Below are positions 1-13,059 of a stretch of 64,000 bases of DNA, in pieces (position 1 is the stretch's first letter; each line of letters begins with the position of its first letter). This stretch comes from Brachyhypopomus gauderio. Its lineage: Eukaryota; Chordata; Actinopteri; Gymnotiformes; Hypopomidae. The notes under the pieces are model-generated. The model was not told the DNA's origin. It worked only from the letters and a program-made list of their open reading frames with translations, and made no database searches. The stretch spans positions 21,027,751 through 21,091,750 of the forward strand of contig NC_135226.1 in the NCBI RefSeq assembly GCF_052324685.1, read 5' to 3'. The translations under genes were made by a program, and so were the position numbers.

Positions 1-96
1 CCGGAAAACAAGAGGGCTCTCTCAGATCTGAGGTCGCAGCCCTGGCCTCTGTAAATACCAACCTGTTGATTCAGCTTACAGAGCTCATCAGTCAGC

Positions 97-118
97 GGGG
101 GGGGGGGGGGGGGGGGGG
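97..118. repeat. Poly-G tract, 22 bases
   Basis: An uninterrupted run of 22 G residues. Such tracts can fold as G-quadruplexes and their lengths are unreliable in assemblies. The rest of bases 1-251 shows no gene. Confidence 0.95.
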
Positions 119-251
119 CTCATCCCATACGTGCCTCTCCAGTACAGCAGGGACCGACAGGCCACACCTCGCAACCATCAGCAGCACCGCTACTGGACAG
201 TGTTGACTTCAGACTGGAACCATTACCAGAGACATGGGAACATGCCTCCAG

Positions 252-955
252 CTACGAGGAGTGTGGGGTAGTCTTAACTCAAACCTCCATCTACGAGGAG
301 TGTGGGGTAGTCTTAGCTCAAACCTCCATCTACGAGGAGTGTGGGGTAGTCTTAGCTCAAACCTCCATCTACGAGGAGTGTGGGGTAGTCTTAACTCAAA
401 CCTCTAGCTACGAGGAGTGTGGGGTAGTCTTAACTCAAACCTCTAGCTACGAGGAGTGTGAGGTAGTCTTAACTCAAACCTCCAGCTACGAGGAGTGTGG
501 GGTAGTCTTAACTCAAACCTCCAGCTACGAGGAGTGTGGGGTAGTCTTAACTCAAACCTCCAGCTACGAGGAGTGTGGGGTAGTCTTAGCTCAAACCTCC
601 ATCTACGAGGAGTGTGAGGTAGTCTTAACTCAAACCTCCAGCTACGAGGAGTGTGGGGTAGTCTTAACTCAAACCTCCATCTACGAGGAGTGTGGGGTAG
701 TCTTAACTCAAACCTCCATCTACGAGGAGTGTGGGGTAGTCTTAGCTCAAACCTCCATCTACGAGGAGTGTGGGGTAGTCTTAGCTCAAACCTCCATCTA
801 CGAGGAGTGTGGGGTAGTCTTAACTCAAACCTCCAGCTACGAGGAGTGTGGGGTAGTCTTAACTCAAACCTCTAGCTACGAGGAGTGTGAGGTAGTCTTA
901 ACTCAAACCTCCAGCTACGAGGAGTGTGGGGTAGTCTTACTCAAATGTGAGGAGT
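252..955. repeat. 39-bp minisatellite, about 18 copies
   Basis: Tandem array with a 39-bp period. Each unit begins with CTACGAGGAGTGTGGGGTAG and continues with a TCTTAACTCAAACC-type half. Copies differ at a few fixed positions (AACTC or AGCTC, TCCAT, TCCAG or TCTAG). Because 39 is divisible by three, reading frames stay open across many units as a 13-residue periodic peptide. No start context, splice structure or homology supports coding. Confidence 0.95.
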
Positions 956-1275
956 GTGTGGAGCAGCCGTATAAACTTTGTCCTCTACATGCAAGAACAA
1001 AACCATCCTGCATCACGCCATCCCCCACCGGCGAGAGAAACCCAGCTACCCACCGCATGTCAGAAAACACCTGGCACAAGCTCTCGCCGCCACAGACAGG
1101 CAGCAGAGTGCAGAGGAGTGAAGAGGAAGAGTGAGGAGGAGGAGTGACGCGGAGGAGTGCGCAAGACATGCCGATGGCCCCCCGGCTAAAAGCACTGTCC
1201 CACATTCCTCTCGCATATCTGGGGCGGCTGAGCTCAATGTCATTTGGCATGGAGGGATGTTGGTGGTGGGGTGTT

Positions 1276-1283
1276 AGAGAGAT

Positions 1284-1316
<33 letters not shown>

Positions 1317-1331
1317 GATAGAGATAGAGAT

Positions 1332-1402
<71 letters not shown>
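1276..1402. repeat. Purine microsatellite (GA)n / (GATAGA)n
   Basis: About 127 bases of GA and GATA units, all purine on the plus strand except for interspersed T. It explains the long Ser/Leu-rich and Arg/Glu-rich reading frames here, which are not genes. Confidence 0.95.
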
Positions 1403-1404
<2 letters not shown>

Positions 1405-4400
1405 ATGATAGAAAGAGAAGAGGAGAGAAGAACAGGTTGGCACATGAAGGGTACCAGAACCAAAATAATTACCTGTCACACTAGTGATAGAATGAGCAGT
1501 CATTGTTGCCAGTTAAATAAAATAGCCTGGTAAGATGAATGACTCTCTCTCTCTCTCTCTCTCCCCATCTCTTTGTTTCCCTGTGCTATTTCGCTCTCAC
1601 TGTCTGATGCTGTCAAACTGCTTGCATTCGAAGATAATGACATGCTGATAATGAGAGAAACACCAAACCCTGCCATGACTTGAACAGACAGCTTCAGACC
1701 TTAGGACAGATCAATATATACCCACTAGACAGTACATTTCACCAGCAGCGCACGCCTTCAAACAGAAGGACATCTTCATACTCTTAAAAAGGCACTACTG
1801 CATGTCTGAGAGCGGTGTGCTTTTGTAGGAGGACTGCGTGGACTGGAGCAGGCGTAGCGAAGCTCGAAGCCGCGAGCGCTAGCAGCTCTGAGGTGCGGTG
1901 TGGGGAGTCGGCCCCCGGGAGGGCTACAGTCATTCCTCAAATCCCACCGAGACACATTCAGCCATCACGCCCCGTGACAAAACAAACAAGATCTGTGAGG
2001 ATTGGAGCATGGCCAAGTTTTGTGAGCCGGGAAGGGAGGGAGGGGGGGAGATAAATAAATCTTCATCCATCAGACTGCATCATGCTACCCAGAAGCTATT
2101 AGCGCTCTGAGATCTAAGCCCCCCCTGCCAGCCTCGTGCGGCACACAGGCAAATTAAATTACTGTCTCAAATGGAGCAGCCGTGGTCCTCTGGCCCGTCC
2201 TACTGTATAAGGAGAGACGAGGGAGGTTGTGCTGAACCACAGTATACGTGTCCTCTTGTCACAGACACCTTATGTGCTGCTATATAATGACTTCCATATT
2301 TATCCTGTGGGTTCAGGCCAGTTGCTTCCACCTGGCAGTCACAGTCTCTCCAGACAGAGAGGAGAGCTATTAAGAACTTGTCAAGTGTGTCATATGTGTC
2401 TACGAGTCTGGAGAGTGTGAGGGACGATATGGAGTTGGGGGTGTGAGTTCTTAGTCACGCTCCCAACTGATGGCTTTACAATTATTTTGCCATAAAGAAG
2501 AGTAAAATGATTTTAAGCCTTCAGTAACACACTGGGCAGTTTAGAACAGCAGGGGCTTCCTGTTTGTGTTTGTTTGTTTGTTTGTTTAACACACACCACA
2601 ATGCTGCAAAATGTCCTGTGTTGCATTTACATTTGGCACTGCAAAAATTCTTTGAACTTGAAATTTTCTTTGATGTGGCTAGAGTCACGTTCCAGACCAT
2701 AATACCTTTTTATTTCTTTGGTTCTATACTTCAGAATATTTGCATATTTTTGCAGTAGGTGACCTGTATATGAATCACTGCCCTTACCAAACCACAAATA
2801 TTAACAGTATCTCAAATGACTAAATGATTAAGCAAAAGACAGAACATACTGATGCATGCTATGTAACAACATTCAAAACACTTGACATCCGAGTTATTCT
2901 TTAAGCTTCGTCTTAAATCAGCGCCTCTGTGAATCAGAAACCCACATACACCTGCAGTTTTAGACTTCCAGTCAGTGTGCCATGATAACACAGCTAACCC
3001 ATTACGTTAAGGGCTTTCTGGCGAGCTTAAAGGCTACGAGCTGATATGTCAGGCGGGAGTTCCCACGGCATTCCAGTGCTCTGGAGGTGATGATTAACAA
3101 GACGGGAACAGTGTTCACTCTTCTGTTCCACTGGCCAGTGGTTCAGCCCAAGTTTGGAAAGTATTTCTTAATCGCTTCATTCTTCAAAAAAAACTTTACA
3201 CAAACGACAGCTTCCCATGTTGCAGATGGAAATGAGAGGACTTGGACAGTTAAGACAACCACCAAGAGGGAAGCTAGAAAGGAAGACGGATACACAGTGC
3301 CCTACTGGGAAAATCTGCTTTGGCTCAAAGTAAAGGGAAAATATCTCACCATGTGCCAGTGTATAACTGATCCCTGCCTCATACAACTCTACACACTAGA
3401 TGGAGAATTCCACCGTTAACCTTTACCTATAATGAATCTACTACTGCCTCAGAGCAGAGGAATAATAAACATTCATATGCACTGTGCAATTATGACATTT
3501 TCTCCAAATTGGCCATAATTGTCAGCCAGTATGGGACAGACTGAAACACACTGCCGTCCGTTTGTAAACCACGTCCTTGACCACTAAAAGACGCGGTAAC
3601 AGACTGAATTATTGACATAGGGTCCAACTGCATATGGACCTCGAGTGTACAGATGACTGGTAGTCAGTTACCATAGAAATAAATTTAAAAAAAGCACTGG
3701 GATAACTGGGAGTAAGTGCACAGCTTTGAAAAGACGAGACTGTCTGTCAGGTCGCTGCTGTGAACAGAAACTCTCCTCACAGTGCAAACAGGGGAAAGTG
3801 AAGGAACCATTACATTCCAAGGTAATTAAATTAAACCATTGAAATGTGGGCAGAGAAAAACAGAGTGACGCTGTGTGTTAAATGAGGGTGTACAGGAGAG
3901 GCCCAGGAGGACCGTTGATGGAGGAACGGGCCTGTATTAAGATGAAAGGGAGACTGAGCAAAGCTTCATTTGCCTGGTCCCTCAGGAGGGTATGCAATGC
4001 CACCATGGGCATCTCACATTTATCCAACATCAGCAGCTGCTCTCTCCTGCCCCCTACCCCCCCCCCCCCCCCCTCCTGCTGGGGCATTCAGCAGATTTTA
4101 ATTTCACTTCTGGCTTCAGCGCTGCAGCCCCGGCTCCGGTCACACAATGGCCAGGGTTTCAAGTTGAACGTGAGAACCACCTCATCTCCTGACCCCCATC
4201 TGCATATGAATAGCCATGAGGAGGAGGGAAAAAAAACACCCAAAAAACGAGAGAACGGAAGGAGGGATGCGTGCAAATGAGAGAATGATGGCACATGGAG
4301 CAAAGCGCGACCGGTGGCTACGAGGTTCTAGTCTCAGACAGGACTTCTCACTTATGACTGAAATTCAAGGCGTTTTAAATCTAAAAAAGATTGCTGCATT

Positions 4401-4699
4401 CTCAATGCATTTTAATTGAATAAAGCTTACAACTTTAATTTCTCTCACAAAGCAGCACATGGCATTATAGTGGTAGAAAAAAAAATTCAGACATATAACC
4501 AAGACTAAATTGATGCCTCCTTTCAAGAACAATTTCAAAAACGGTTTAAAAGACACGTGCTTGTTCCTACCTCTCTCTCGCTGTGCTACACTGGGTGAGA
4601 TGCAAATCGTGTTCAGAACAAAACTCAGTCATTTGGACATGGGCTCCAGCTATGTCCTGAGGGGCCCGTGTCCCTCGAACAGGACCCAGACAGCCGTTT

Positions 4700-4830
4700 G
4701 CTCCAAAACTCATCTTCACATTAGGCCGTTTATTGCCTGCGCTCAGTGGCTAATCTGTAGGCAGCCCCCAGATTGACCCCATTTATCAGGGGTCGATGTG
4801 CAGGGCTAGCTGGCCTGTTGTTGGGGGGTT
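4700..4830. promoter_or_regulatory. Candidate conserved non-coding element
   Basis: A balanced-composition stretch free of simple repeats, with short AT-rich homeobox-like cores (GGCTAATC, CCGTTTATTG) and a CCCCATTTATCAGGGG block. It has no coding logic. The call rests on texture alone: it resembles developmental enhancers rather than neutral fish intergenic DNA. Confidence 0.25.
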
Positions 4831-5097
4831 GAGGAAAGGGGGAATGAATACAGTCGCACTGACCTGACTCCTCTCTCGGCACAGACTCAAAAGGGACCCC
4901 CGGTCGTGTTGCTTGGTTCCAGCTGCGAACAGAGAGACACTTCTTGTCATTCATGTAGAACACAAGACACAGTTCACGTAACAAATTGACCTGGCAGTCT
5001 CATAAAACTGGAACGATACAAGCAAAAAAAAGAACCAAAACAAACAAACAAACTCAATTGATTTTGCTGGCACCTGGGATTGGGCTTCTAGTCTCTA

Positions 5098-5179
5098 CAG
5101 CATGAACAGCAGGTCATACTTGATCACAAACAAGTTCACAGCATGAACAGCAGGTCATACTTGATCACAAACAAGTTCA
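5098..5179. repeat. Perfect 41-bp tandem duplication
   Basis: Two adjacent, apparently identical 41-bp copies (5098-5138 and 5139-5179), each starting CAGCATGAACAGCAGGTCAT. The identity implies a recent duplication or an assembly artefact. Confidence 0.9.
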
Positions 5180-5769
5180 CGGTAGTATGCATACTGAAGC
5201 TTGTCCAAAAGCTATTGTGAGTTTTTCTGTTTGCCAAAATGTACATTCTAGTAATCAGAGACCACAGAGAACTAAAACTCTTTCAGCCAACGACGTACAC
5301 GACCACAGAGGAGAGGCAGAGATATACTGCATGATGTTTATCACCGTTACTCTGTTAGGACATGGCAGAAAAAGCTGCATCCATCTCCAGTCCGTCAAGC
5401 CGTTATTGGCTCTCCTCCCATTACCCTCTCCTCCGTCTCATCCACCTCCTCCATCTCCTCCAGCTTTTCAAGGCGAAATTACAGCTGGGTTTACTTGCTT
5501 ACACTGCTGTGATGAATGTGTGATGTTATCAGATGCGGAAACAGAAGAGAATAGGTCTTACAGGCATGGAACATCACTGCAAAAAAAAAATAAATAAATA
5601 AAAACCCCTAAAGAAACCAATATGATTGTATATGCCTGCAGTAATCACTCTGAAAACGGCCATCTGTGACAGTAGCATGGATAAACACCGCATACTCCAG
5701 GGAAACTATACAGGCCATCATTTTGAGATTTAAGGATCCTTCTTTCTGTGGTTGATCCTTCCTTCCTCG

Positions 5770-6070
5770 CTCTCTGTGCACACTGGACTGAAGAAACAGC
5801 TCAGGGAATCCTCGTCTTATTATTGCCCCACACAGCTTTTATCATTCCCATAAATCCCCTCCAGCAGCGTTACCCCATAAAGAGGCAACCTGCGAACATG
5901 AGCCGCTCTGCACCCCACGGAGAGACAGCGAGGATAACTACAGGCACTATTACACAGGCTAATAGCAATCCTGTCCATTTGTCTGGGCTGGAGCCCGGCA
6001 GGAACCCAAGTTGGCAATGATTACTGCGGCTCCCATCAAGTTTAACTGATCATCAAAACATAATTGAAAG
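5770..6070. promoter_or_regulatory. Candidate conserved non-coding element
   Basis: About 300 bases of complex, repeat-free sequence with several TAAT/ATTA, CCCATAAA and TTATTGCC cores and a GGCTAATAGC motif. There is no open frame with family similarity. It may be a distal enhancer of a neighbouring developmental gene; this is inferred from sequence texture only. Confidence 0.28.
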
Positions 6071-7269
6071 GCAACTAACAGCCCACTGTGACCCATCTGT
6101 GAACAGGCACTGAAACACCAGAAAGGTGAAGGGTAATTGGACCTAATGCTTTGCGAGATGCTTCTTTAAGTAGAAGATATGCTAAGGATCAAGTACCCAA
6201 CCTTGCTGAATAAATGCATGCACAGAACATTAGGCACCGTGTACAATGAATTTTGTACATAAGGTTTTATTTTTTATATTTTTCTTTAGAACCCCATTGC
6301 ATTTTCAACAGCCTGTTCCACTGGCTAATAAAAAAAAACATAAATGAAGAAAAGTAAATGTCAAAAGTCGGTCATTCAATCTAATTTCTGCAGAAGCTGC
6401 TGAGAATCTAGACAATTTTAGGTTGGAGAAGTACAAGACAACACGTGACCGTGCCAGAGCTTTGCTTTCTTGCTAAGCCAAGGTCAGAAATGAGATCTTG
6501 TGTATCTGCTTCTCAGCCTCCCACGGACCTACAAGTAGATTACTTACAAACAGAACAATAGCACAACGCCCCCTTACAGTGAGGTTTGTTTACTTTTCTC
6601 TTAACTCCGTTTTATGCTTAGCTTTCAAATCCTTCATTGGCACAGGTGGGAGTGGACAGAGAACAAAGAGGTCTAAGCTAATACTGGTTTTCAGTGTAAG
6701 CACATGGTTCTAGCAGAATGAGAAAGGAAACTCATCCTGGAGTCTACAGGGCGCCGTGCCTACAGGGCGCCGTGCCTTCACATTGTACGTGTTCAGCGTC
6801 AGGCCAGCAACAACTGAACTCTGTCACCCCACATTCAGAAACACGGGGCCGATGTCGGAGAGATAACTGTGCATGCAGGGTCCACGCTGGTCTGCTAGAC
6901 CAAAAACTTGTTGAACCGACTTCATGACGGCTCTCTTGTGCTGGGGTGAACTAATAATAGGACATTGTTTTTAAACTTGGAAACCTCAGAGCGATCTTTG
7001 TGTTACTGTAAACGATAGTACTTTAATGTCCAACTGTAGCATCTTGTAAATCTTTATAAAAATCTATTGAATATGTTTAGAAATAAAAATAAAAGAGATA
7101 ATAATAATACCCAATAAATAAGTTAACTGTTCAGCTGGAGTTACAGTGTAGTCACACTTTAAGTGAGTCTTACTGTAAGCACCATCACCGTGACATCAGG
7201 AGAGACGGAGTAGTCTCCAATAGGGACGCTGACCAGAGGTCTAACTCTTTGGTACTCTCTGGGTTTGCC

Positions 7270-7480
7270 TCACTGGAGAAGGGCAAACAAGAAGCCACGA
7301 GATTAATGTATCCAATCCAACTTTTGTGGAAACTGATGCCTTATTCAGCAGAGGCCAATAGCAATTATATGGGGGTCTGAATGCTCCCCGCCTTTGGACA
7401 CAATGTGAAAATGTGTTTGTCTTTGACACTACGACAGGGAGCCTGAGGGACACATACTGCGTGATGTATGCTCCCTCAAC
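7270..7480. promoter_or_regulatory. Candidate conserved non-coding element
   Basis: Repeat-free stretch with ATTAATG, TTATTCAG, CCAATAGCAATTATATG and CTTTGGACACAATG motifs and no coding signature. The dense mix of homeodomain-, CCAAT- and nuclear-receptor-like words suggests a regulatory element, but nothing here proves conservation. Confidence 0.28.
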
Positions 7481-8077
7481 AGGGGGTCGGTCTGCGTGGC
7501 GCGGAGGCAAAAGAGCCTGACCTCCCCAAACCTCTCGTCCATTATCTATTCAGGAGTGGGCTGAGAATATGCAGACAGCTCCTATACATTACTGTACTTC
7601 TGAAATGTGCCATGCAGCCTGTTTGTGAGGGTTTCTCATGCCTCAATAGACAGATTCAGCAATTCAACGCCGAGCTGTTGAATTGGGAAATTGTCATTCA
7701 ATGGACCTTCAACAGCTTTCTCACAGCTTTTACACACACTACCCATAAAACCATTCAGGAGACACTACCAGAAAACACGCTTTAGCAGTCGTCAAAGCGC
7801 CAACCATGGATCAAAGGTTTTATTTAACAGATATGTTCAAACGTTTACTGTCATGTTATTTAGGACATGGGACTGACGATTAATCATCATATATGGTGAA
7901 AGGACAAACTTGTCTTGTGCGGCGTGTCAGCTGTCTGCAGACATGAGCAGAAGGGAGTGCAAGCTATGCTCAGAATGTTGTACCGACCAAACAAACAGCA
8001 GCTCAGTAGAACGGATCACAGTTTACACGTAGCGCCGATGCTGGGGGAAACTTCAGCCAATCAAAAGAACCTTTACT

Positions 8078-8375
8078 AACTAGACCAGGTATCACCAAAT
8101 GGCGGACCACGGTCCGGATCCGGACCCGAACGCCGTCCTGTCCGGACCCAATCACATTCCTGATTAACTGGATACGGACCCAAATGCCAAAAAAATTTTA
8201 ACGGGAGACTATATTTTAAACCGGAGAATTTATTTTCAGACGAGTGTTACGTTCACCCCCCCCACCCCCCCCGCTCAACAACTTTCGTTCGCCACCGCGG
8301 ACCCGGACCTAAGGTCTGAGCTATCTGCCAAAAATGGACCGCGGAAAGATTTAATTGATTACCCCTGAACTAGAC
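8078..8375. mobile_element. Non-autonomous hAT MITE with 8-bp target duplication
   Basis: A 282-bp element (8086-8367) is flanked by perfect 8-bp direct repeats AACTAGAC at 8078-8085 and 8368-8375. Its ends are CAGGTATCACC on the left and the complement of CAGGGGTAATC on the right. An 8-bp target duplication with CAGG...CCTG ends is the hAT signature. The interior is rich in GGTCCGG/CCGGACC-like words and encodes no transposase, so an autonomous hAT must have mobilised it. Confidence 0.8.
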
Positions 8376-8999
8376 CAATGAGACACAAAACATTCCAACT
8401 ACAACATGAATTATCACAGTGGTATTACACACTGTGGACACCATGATGAGTTCAGACCCAACCCAAGATTAGCAAAAGTCCAAAAACACTTAATGCATCT
8501 GGTAAGAGGCCCTCTGATCAAGCTTGGTGCAGGTGTGCGCAACTGTGCTCGAAACCGCACAGAGAAAGGTACCTCTCGAGGAGTCAATATGTAGATGACT
8601 GGTTTAACTGTTAACATTTTCACAACTTTCAACCTGAAGAAATGCAGCTAGCTAGGCATCAATTTGATGTCATGGGGACATTCTTTAGGTGACCACTATA
8701 ACCAATATAAGGACAAAGCCACACCTTTAAATCCACTGTGGGAGTCCATATGTTGGCATGTTGTAGAGCTACCGGACACTAGACAGTAATGAAAGAGCAA
8801 CGTCCACCCAGGTCATCCAACACTGAGACCTGAGACTGGGATTTAGATCTCTCACTAATGTAATTCAAACCATTACACTTCCAGTAAAGAGTACAGATGT
8901 TTTCATCTGTACATCATCTACTGAATAAAGGGAGTGTAACTGCAACAGTGACGTGTTGTTTAGTGGGTCATCTAAGGTCTAGATAGTCTATGTATAGAC

Positions 9000-9001
<2 letters not shown>

Positions 9002-9075
<74 letters not shown>

Positions 9076-9076
9076 A
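9002..9076. repeat. (TA)n-(GT)n microsatellite
   Basis: About 60 bases of TA dinucleotides running into a short GT run. It explains the alternating Tyr-Ile reading frames on both strands. Confidence 0.95.
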
Positions 9077-9305
9077 GATAGTGAGAGATGGAGGGAGAGA
9101 AGTATAGTGCACAAGGTTTCCATAGAAACATCACATCAGACAGAGACTTGTCATATGCGTACAAGGACAAATTTTACGCATGATAGTGTAACTGTTAATA
9201 AATATAATAGCGTGCCTGTATATAAACTGATGAAAATATGATCGATACTGAGACCTCACTTTTAGAATAAAAAGATGTTGCTCTGTAAATATACCAAAAA
9301 CATTA

Positions 9306-9335
9306 ATAACAACAACAACACCACCAGCAACAACA
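9306..9335. repeat. Short (AAC)n-like microsatellite
   Basis: Imperfect AAC/ACC triplet run of about 30 bases. Confidence 0.8.
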
Positions 9336-9819
9336 GGTGTAGGAACTGCTTCATCTCACACTACAATTCCATTTTCTTATCTCACCCATGTGGCCAAAGA
9401 CAAATACCTGCTCAGATTTCTTTACACCACAGACAGCTGTTTCTTCTTATAGCAACATTCTAAAATTATCGCGCGTGATTCAGAGCTACAGAACAGCTGG
9501 AGGACTCTAGTGAAATGCAGAATGCCGTCTCAGAGCTCCCAGTATGTCCACACGTCCGCCCACCTCATTACCCAATTCCACCCCATTAACCCCCCTCACC
9601 GGCACATAAACAGCAGCATAAATCCATACAAACTTCACGTGTCAGGTGAAAAACTGAAAGAAGCAGCAAGTGAAAGATTATTTTCCCCTTTGAGACCCCT
9701 TCACAAAATACTGACCAAAACTGCAGGCTCCTGGTTGACTCCCTCTCCTTCTTCCTCAGATTTCACACCTTCTGGTCTGAAGTTTCTCTCTCCGGAGTCT
9801 CAGAAGCAGAAGCAGTATT

Positions 9820-9843
9820 GGGGGGGGGGGGGGGGGGGGGGGG
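9820..9843. repeat. Poly-G tract, 24 bases
   Basis: Uninterrupted G homopolymer lying about 80 bases from the poly-C tract at 9927. The two could pair as an inverted repeat. Confidence 0.95.
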
Positions 9844-9926
9844 TCTTCAGAGATTTGGTTTTATTTCTCTTCTTTTCATTTTTAGAGTTCCCTTTTCAGG
9901 ATAAATCCACTAGCCATCCCTCCGCA

Positions 9927-9948
9927 CCCCCCCCCCCCCCCCCCCCCC
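9927..9948. repeat. Poly-C tract, 22 bases
   Basis: Uninterrupted C homopolymer, complementary in type to the poly-G tract at 9820-9843. Together they create a spurious Gly/Pro-rich open frame. Confidence 0.95.
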
Positions 9949-12900
9949 TTTTGCCAGCAGGATGTAAAATAGACGTGGGCAATGAGAGAATGCGAGACAT
10001 AGAAGTGGTACAGAAACAAAATAAAAAGTCAGCAGTAGAGGTTCAGCTCCCTCCGGTTCAGATTCAAAGGCTGGGTTTGGGGGGGAGCACAACCAGCCCG
10101 GCGAGCATGCTCTAAAGCGAAAGACACTTATACGCACATGACTTCCTTCTCCAGCCTCTGGTCTCAACCTCCCCCCCCCTACAACACTCCTCCCCCACCT
10201 CTCAGTCAAACAAGAATCAGGAATGCAGCTCAGGCTAAAGTCCAGGCTCTGCACCTCCCCATCAAGGAGAAAGTGCCCATCGGATCAATAACATTCAACT
10301 GCCCAAGGCAAGCGAGTTAACACAGTACTGCTCCTCTCTTATGAGCTCACACAGCCCATCAGGGTTTCCCAGCACTCGGACTCTGACCAGACTTTTCTAA
10401 AAACGATGGAAATGACGGGGAGCTTTATGTTGGCCTTAACAGCGTAAGCACCATTTCAGGAACAGAGCTAGAGTCCATAACTGATGCCCACATATGGTTT
10501 TCTTATGGCTCATGTACTGAAAAAGAGTCCATAATTATGATAACATCAAACCAAATATTGAACACTGACTTAATTAGCTACCAATTAAGTAATTAATTAT
10601 TAATTTTATGTTGAGTACAGAAATAAACTATGTTAAATCACCATAATGAACTTTATCTACACATAAAAACATAATACCATTATTTTGTCTATAATTACAT
10701 GCGTTTCTCTCCGTGTGTGTGTGTGTGTGTGTGCGCATGCATGTGGGTGTGTGTTGTAGTCTGCTCTGCATTCTGTCCTAAATATGTGAGCCTCTGTCTG
10801 GACTCCCCAGATAAGCACCTTGTCTTGGACTATAAACAGTTCTATTTGCCATTTGACTAACCTTCCAGATGAGGCTTCAGTTTGCCAAGTATAGTGTTAC
10901 AAACCACTGCAGCTTACATGCAAGCTTGTGTGTGTCTTTTTTCACACTTGTACAGATATACACAACCGCACAGACACTCGGCACAGTCCTCATACAAAAT
11001 TCACCTCCATGGACTGACACTCCATATCCCGAGATCTCTCTCTCTCTCCTAAACACAGTCTGGGTTGGTAAGGCATCCTGGCAAACAAGATGACTATACA
11101 AATGTGATTAAACAAAAAAAGAGTGAGAGGTTTTATTGGGAAGAACCGGACTGCTGTTCAGGGGTCTGTCTGCACAGGGCTGGCCGTGTTCGTCCTGCGA
11201 GGATCGAGCAGTAGTGGTTAGCTCTCAACAGCGCTGTGGCACGTACATAATCATGTGACACAGGGCTTTAGTGTTTCCCTTCTCTTCACACTGACACGTT
11301 TGCCCGGCACTGCATTAAGGCACTTGCCAGTGCTGCTTTGTCTGAAATTATGTTTTGACAGGCCTCATATACACTGGGGAATGCATTCAGGAGCCATCAC
11401 TCTCCCATATTCATAAAGCTGTTGTGTGGTATGTGAAGGTTCACTTCCCCAGCATAGAATGAAAACCAAAAAATAAGAACTCTTCTGCCACAGTGGAAAC
11501 GTACTGTATCTTAAGAAGATCTCATGCTATTAACCGTTCCTTGCAGTTGAATCTCATGGTATTGCCAGTAGAATATCTTCTTAAAAACTTCATTTTAGCT
11601 TAATATTAACTTCATTTACAACATGGAAGACTAACTTCTATGTTAAATTGAGGTTAAACAGTCAGGCAAGCATGCAAGATGTCTGTGGTCTTCTTTGGTT
11701 TCTTTCTTATCGTCTCTGTCTATACTTCTTTCATTTGTGTACTCTATATAACAAGTTCTAGAATAGAGTTTCTCAAACAAGAATATTACATCACATTATG
11801 TCATGTGTTTTTTTTTTTTACTGTACCTCAATGTTGTGCACTAGACACTCATTTTAAGTCACTCTGCATATCAGACTTATTGTTATTTTATAACAATACA
11901 CACATTCATGACACTTCAATCTTTTGGGGCATGTTTATTGGTATTTCAACGTGAAAGAGTTTGTGTGGATCACAGTAGCAGCGTTGACAATGACCGTTTT
12001 GTATTTTCCCCATTTCATATTATGCAGCTTAAAATTCTATGTATTTTCTTGTAAAACATTCACACAACATTTTGTGAGATACGTTTTAAATCAACTGTTA
12101 ATTGTGACTACCAGCACCAGATTATAGTGATGGAAAGTTTCAGGACAGACATAATTATGTAAAAAATTAAAAATTAAAAACCATAACAAATCTCCCTCCA
12201 TGTGTCATTAGACTGCATTGATGCCGTTATAGTGCCAGTTCCTATACCACAAATCAAATAACCTAATCTAAATATATTGAAGCAACAATAAGAAAGCACT
12301 TTTGGCCTAATGAAAGAGCAAAAGCAATAACAATACGTGTTGTTAATGGCTTAGAGTGCTTAAATTATGTTGGAAAAGAGCGAAAAGAAAAAATAATTTA
12401 CAAAAACAATTGTTAAACAAATAGGTTTTCAAATTTTAATAAAGTGACTGAATTACTGACTGAAAGGTCTGTTGGGAAACTCACTTCAGAAGCATGGCAC
12501 AAAGAGGGTGGTCCTCCAGAGAGGTTCATTTAGCTCGGTGCAGCTAAGGTTTAGGAGCAGTACTGAACCAGGGACTGGGGGTCAAGGCTGCAAGTGCGAG
12601 GGCCATGTACTATTCTCAAATTTCATGGAAACAAGAAATTTAATAACATTTAGGGAACTAATAAGAAACTACAGCATTAATGAGAGAGAGACAGGAACGC
12701 TATAACCTTGCTTGTCCACTCCCATAAAAATCATAGCAGCTCAGTTATTAAGTTCTTAAACTTTTCATTATCTGGTTGAAAGACAAAAGCACATGAAACA
12801 TGAAAAGAATTTCAATAAACCAATCCTCAGCTACTGAGCAACAGGACTGTGTGTAGTTTTATCCATGCTGTTATGTTATTTAAGCATGTTATAATGGCAC

Positions 12901-13059
12901 AAATATTAGTTATATTAGTATTGTAATGAAAATAAATTCTATGATTCATAATCACTAGCCTGAGAGGTGAACTGAATGAACAAAAGGCCAAGAATTGAAC
13001 TTTAATTCTATATAGTTTCATCTAAACTGCTCAAAAGACCCATCCATGTAATAAAACTA

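Larger units (their letters stand above)
1403..8077. other. Intergenic stretch without a recognisable gene
   Basis: No family-level protein similarity, no RNA gene and no convincing exon chain was seen on either strand. Minor repeats are (CT)n at 1542-1563, (GTTT)n near 2568-2587, poly-C near 4060-4073 and a 16-bp duplication near 6748-6779. Some sub-stretches look like conserved non-coding elements and are listed separately. Confidence 0.6.

Noticed and set aside
915-1533. Open frames rich in Ser/Leu or Arg/Glu over the GA repeat
   Set aside because: Low-complexity translation of a microsatellite on both strands.
3087-3419. 110-residue plus-strand frame with few low-complexity residues
   Set aside because: No recognisable domain, no upstream promoter or exon partners; similar lengths arise by chance in 64 kb.
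9510-10115. 201-residue plus-strand open frame
   Set aside because: It is held open by the poly-G and poly-C tracts (Gly and Pro runs) and shows no domain, start context or splice partners.
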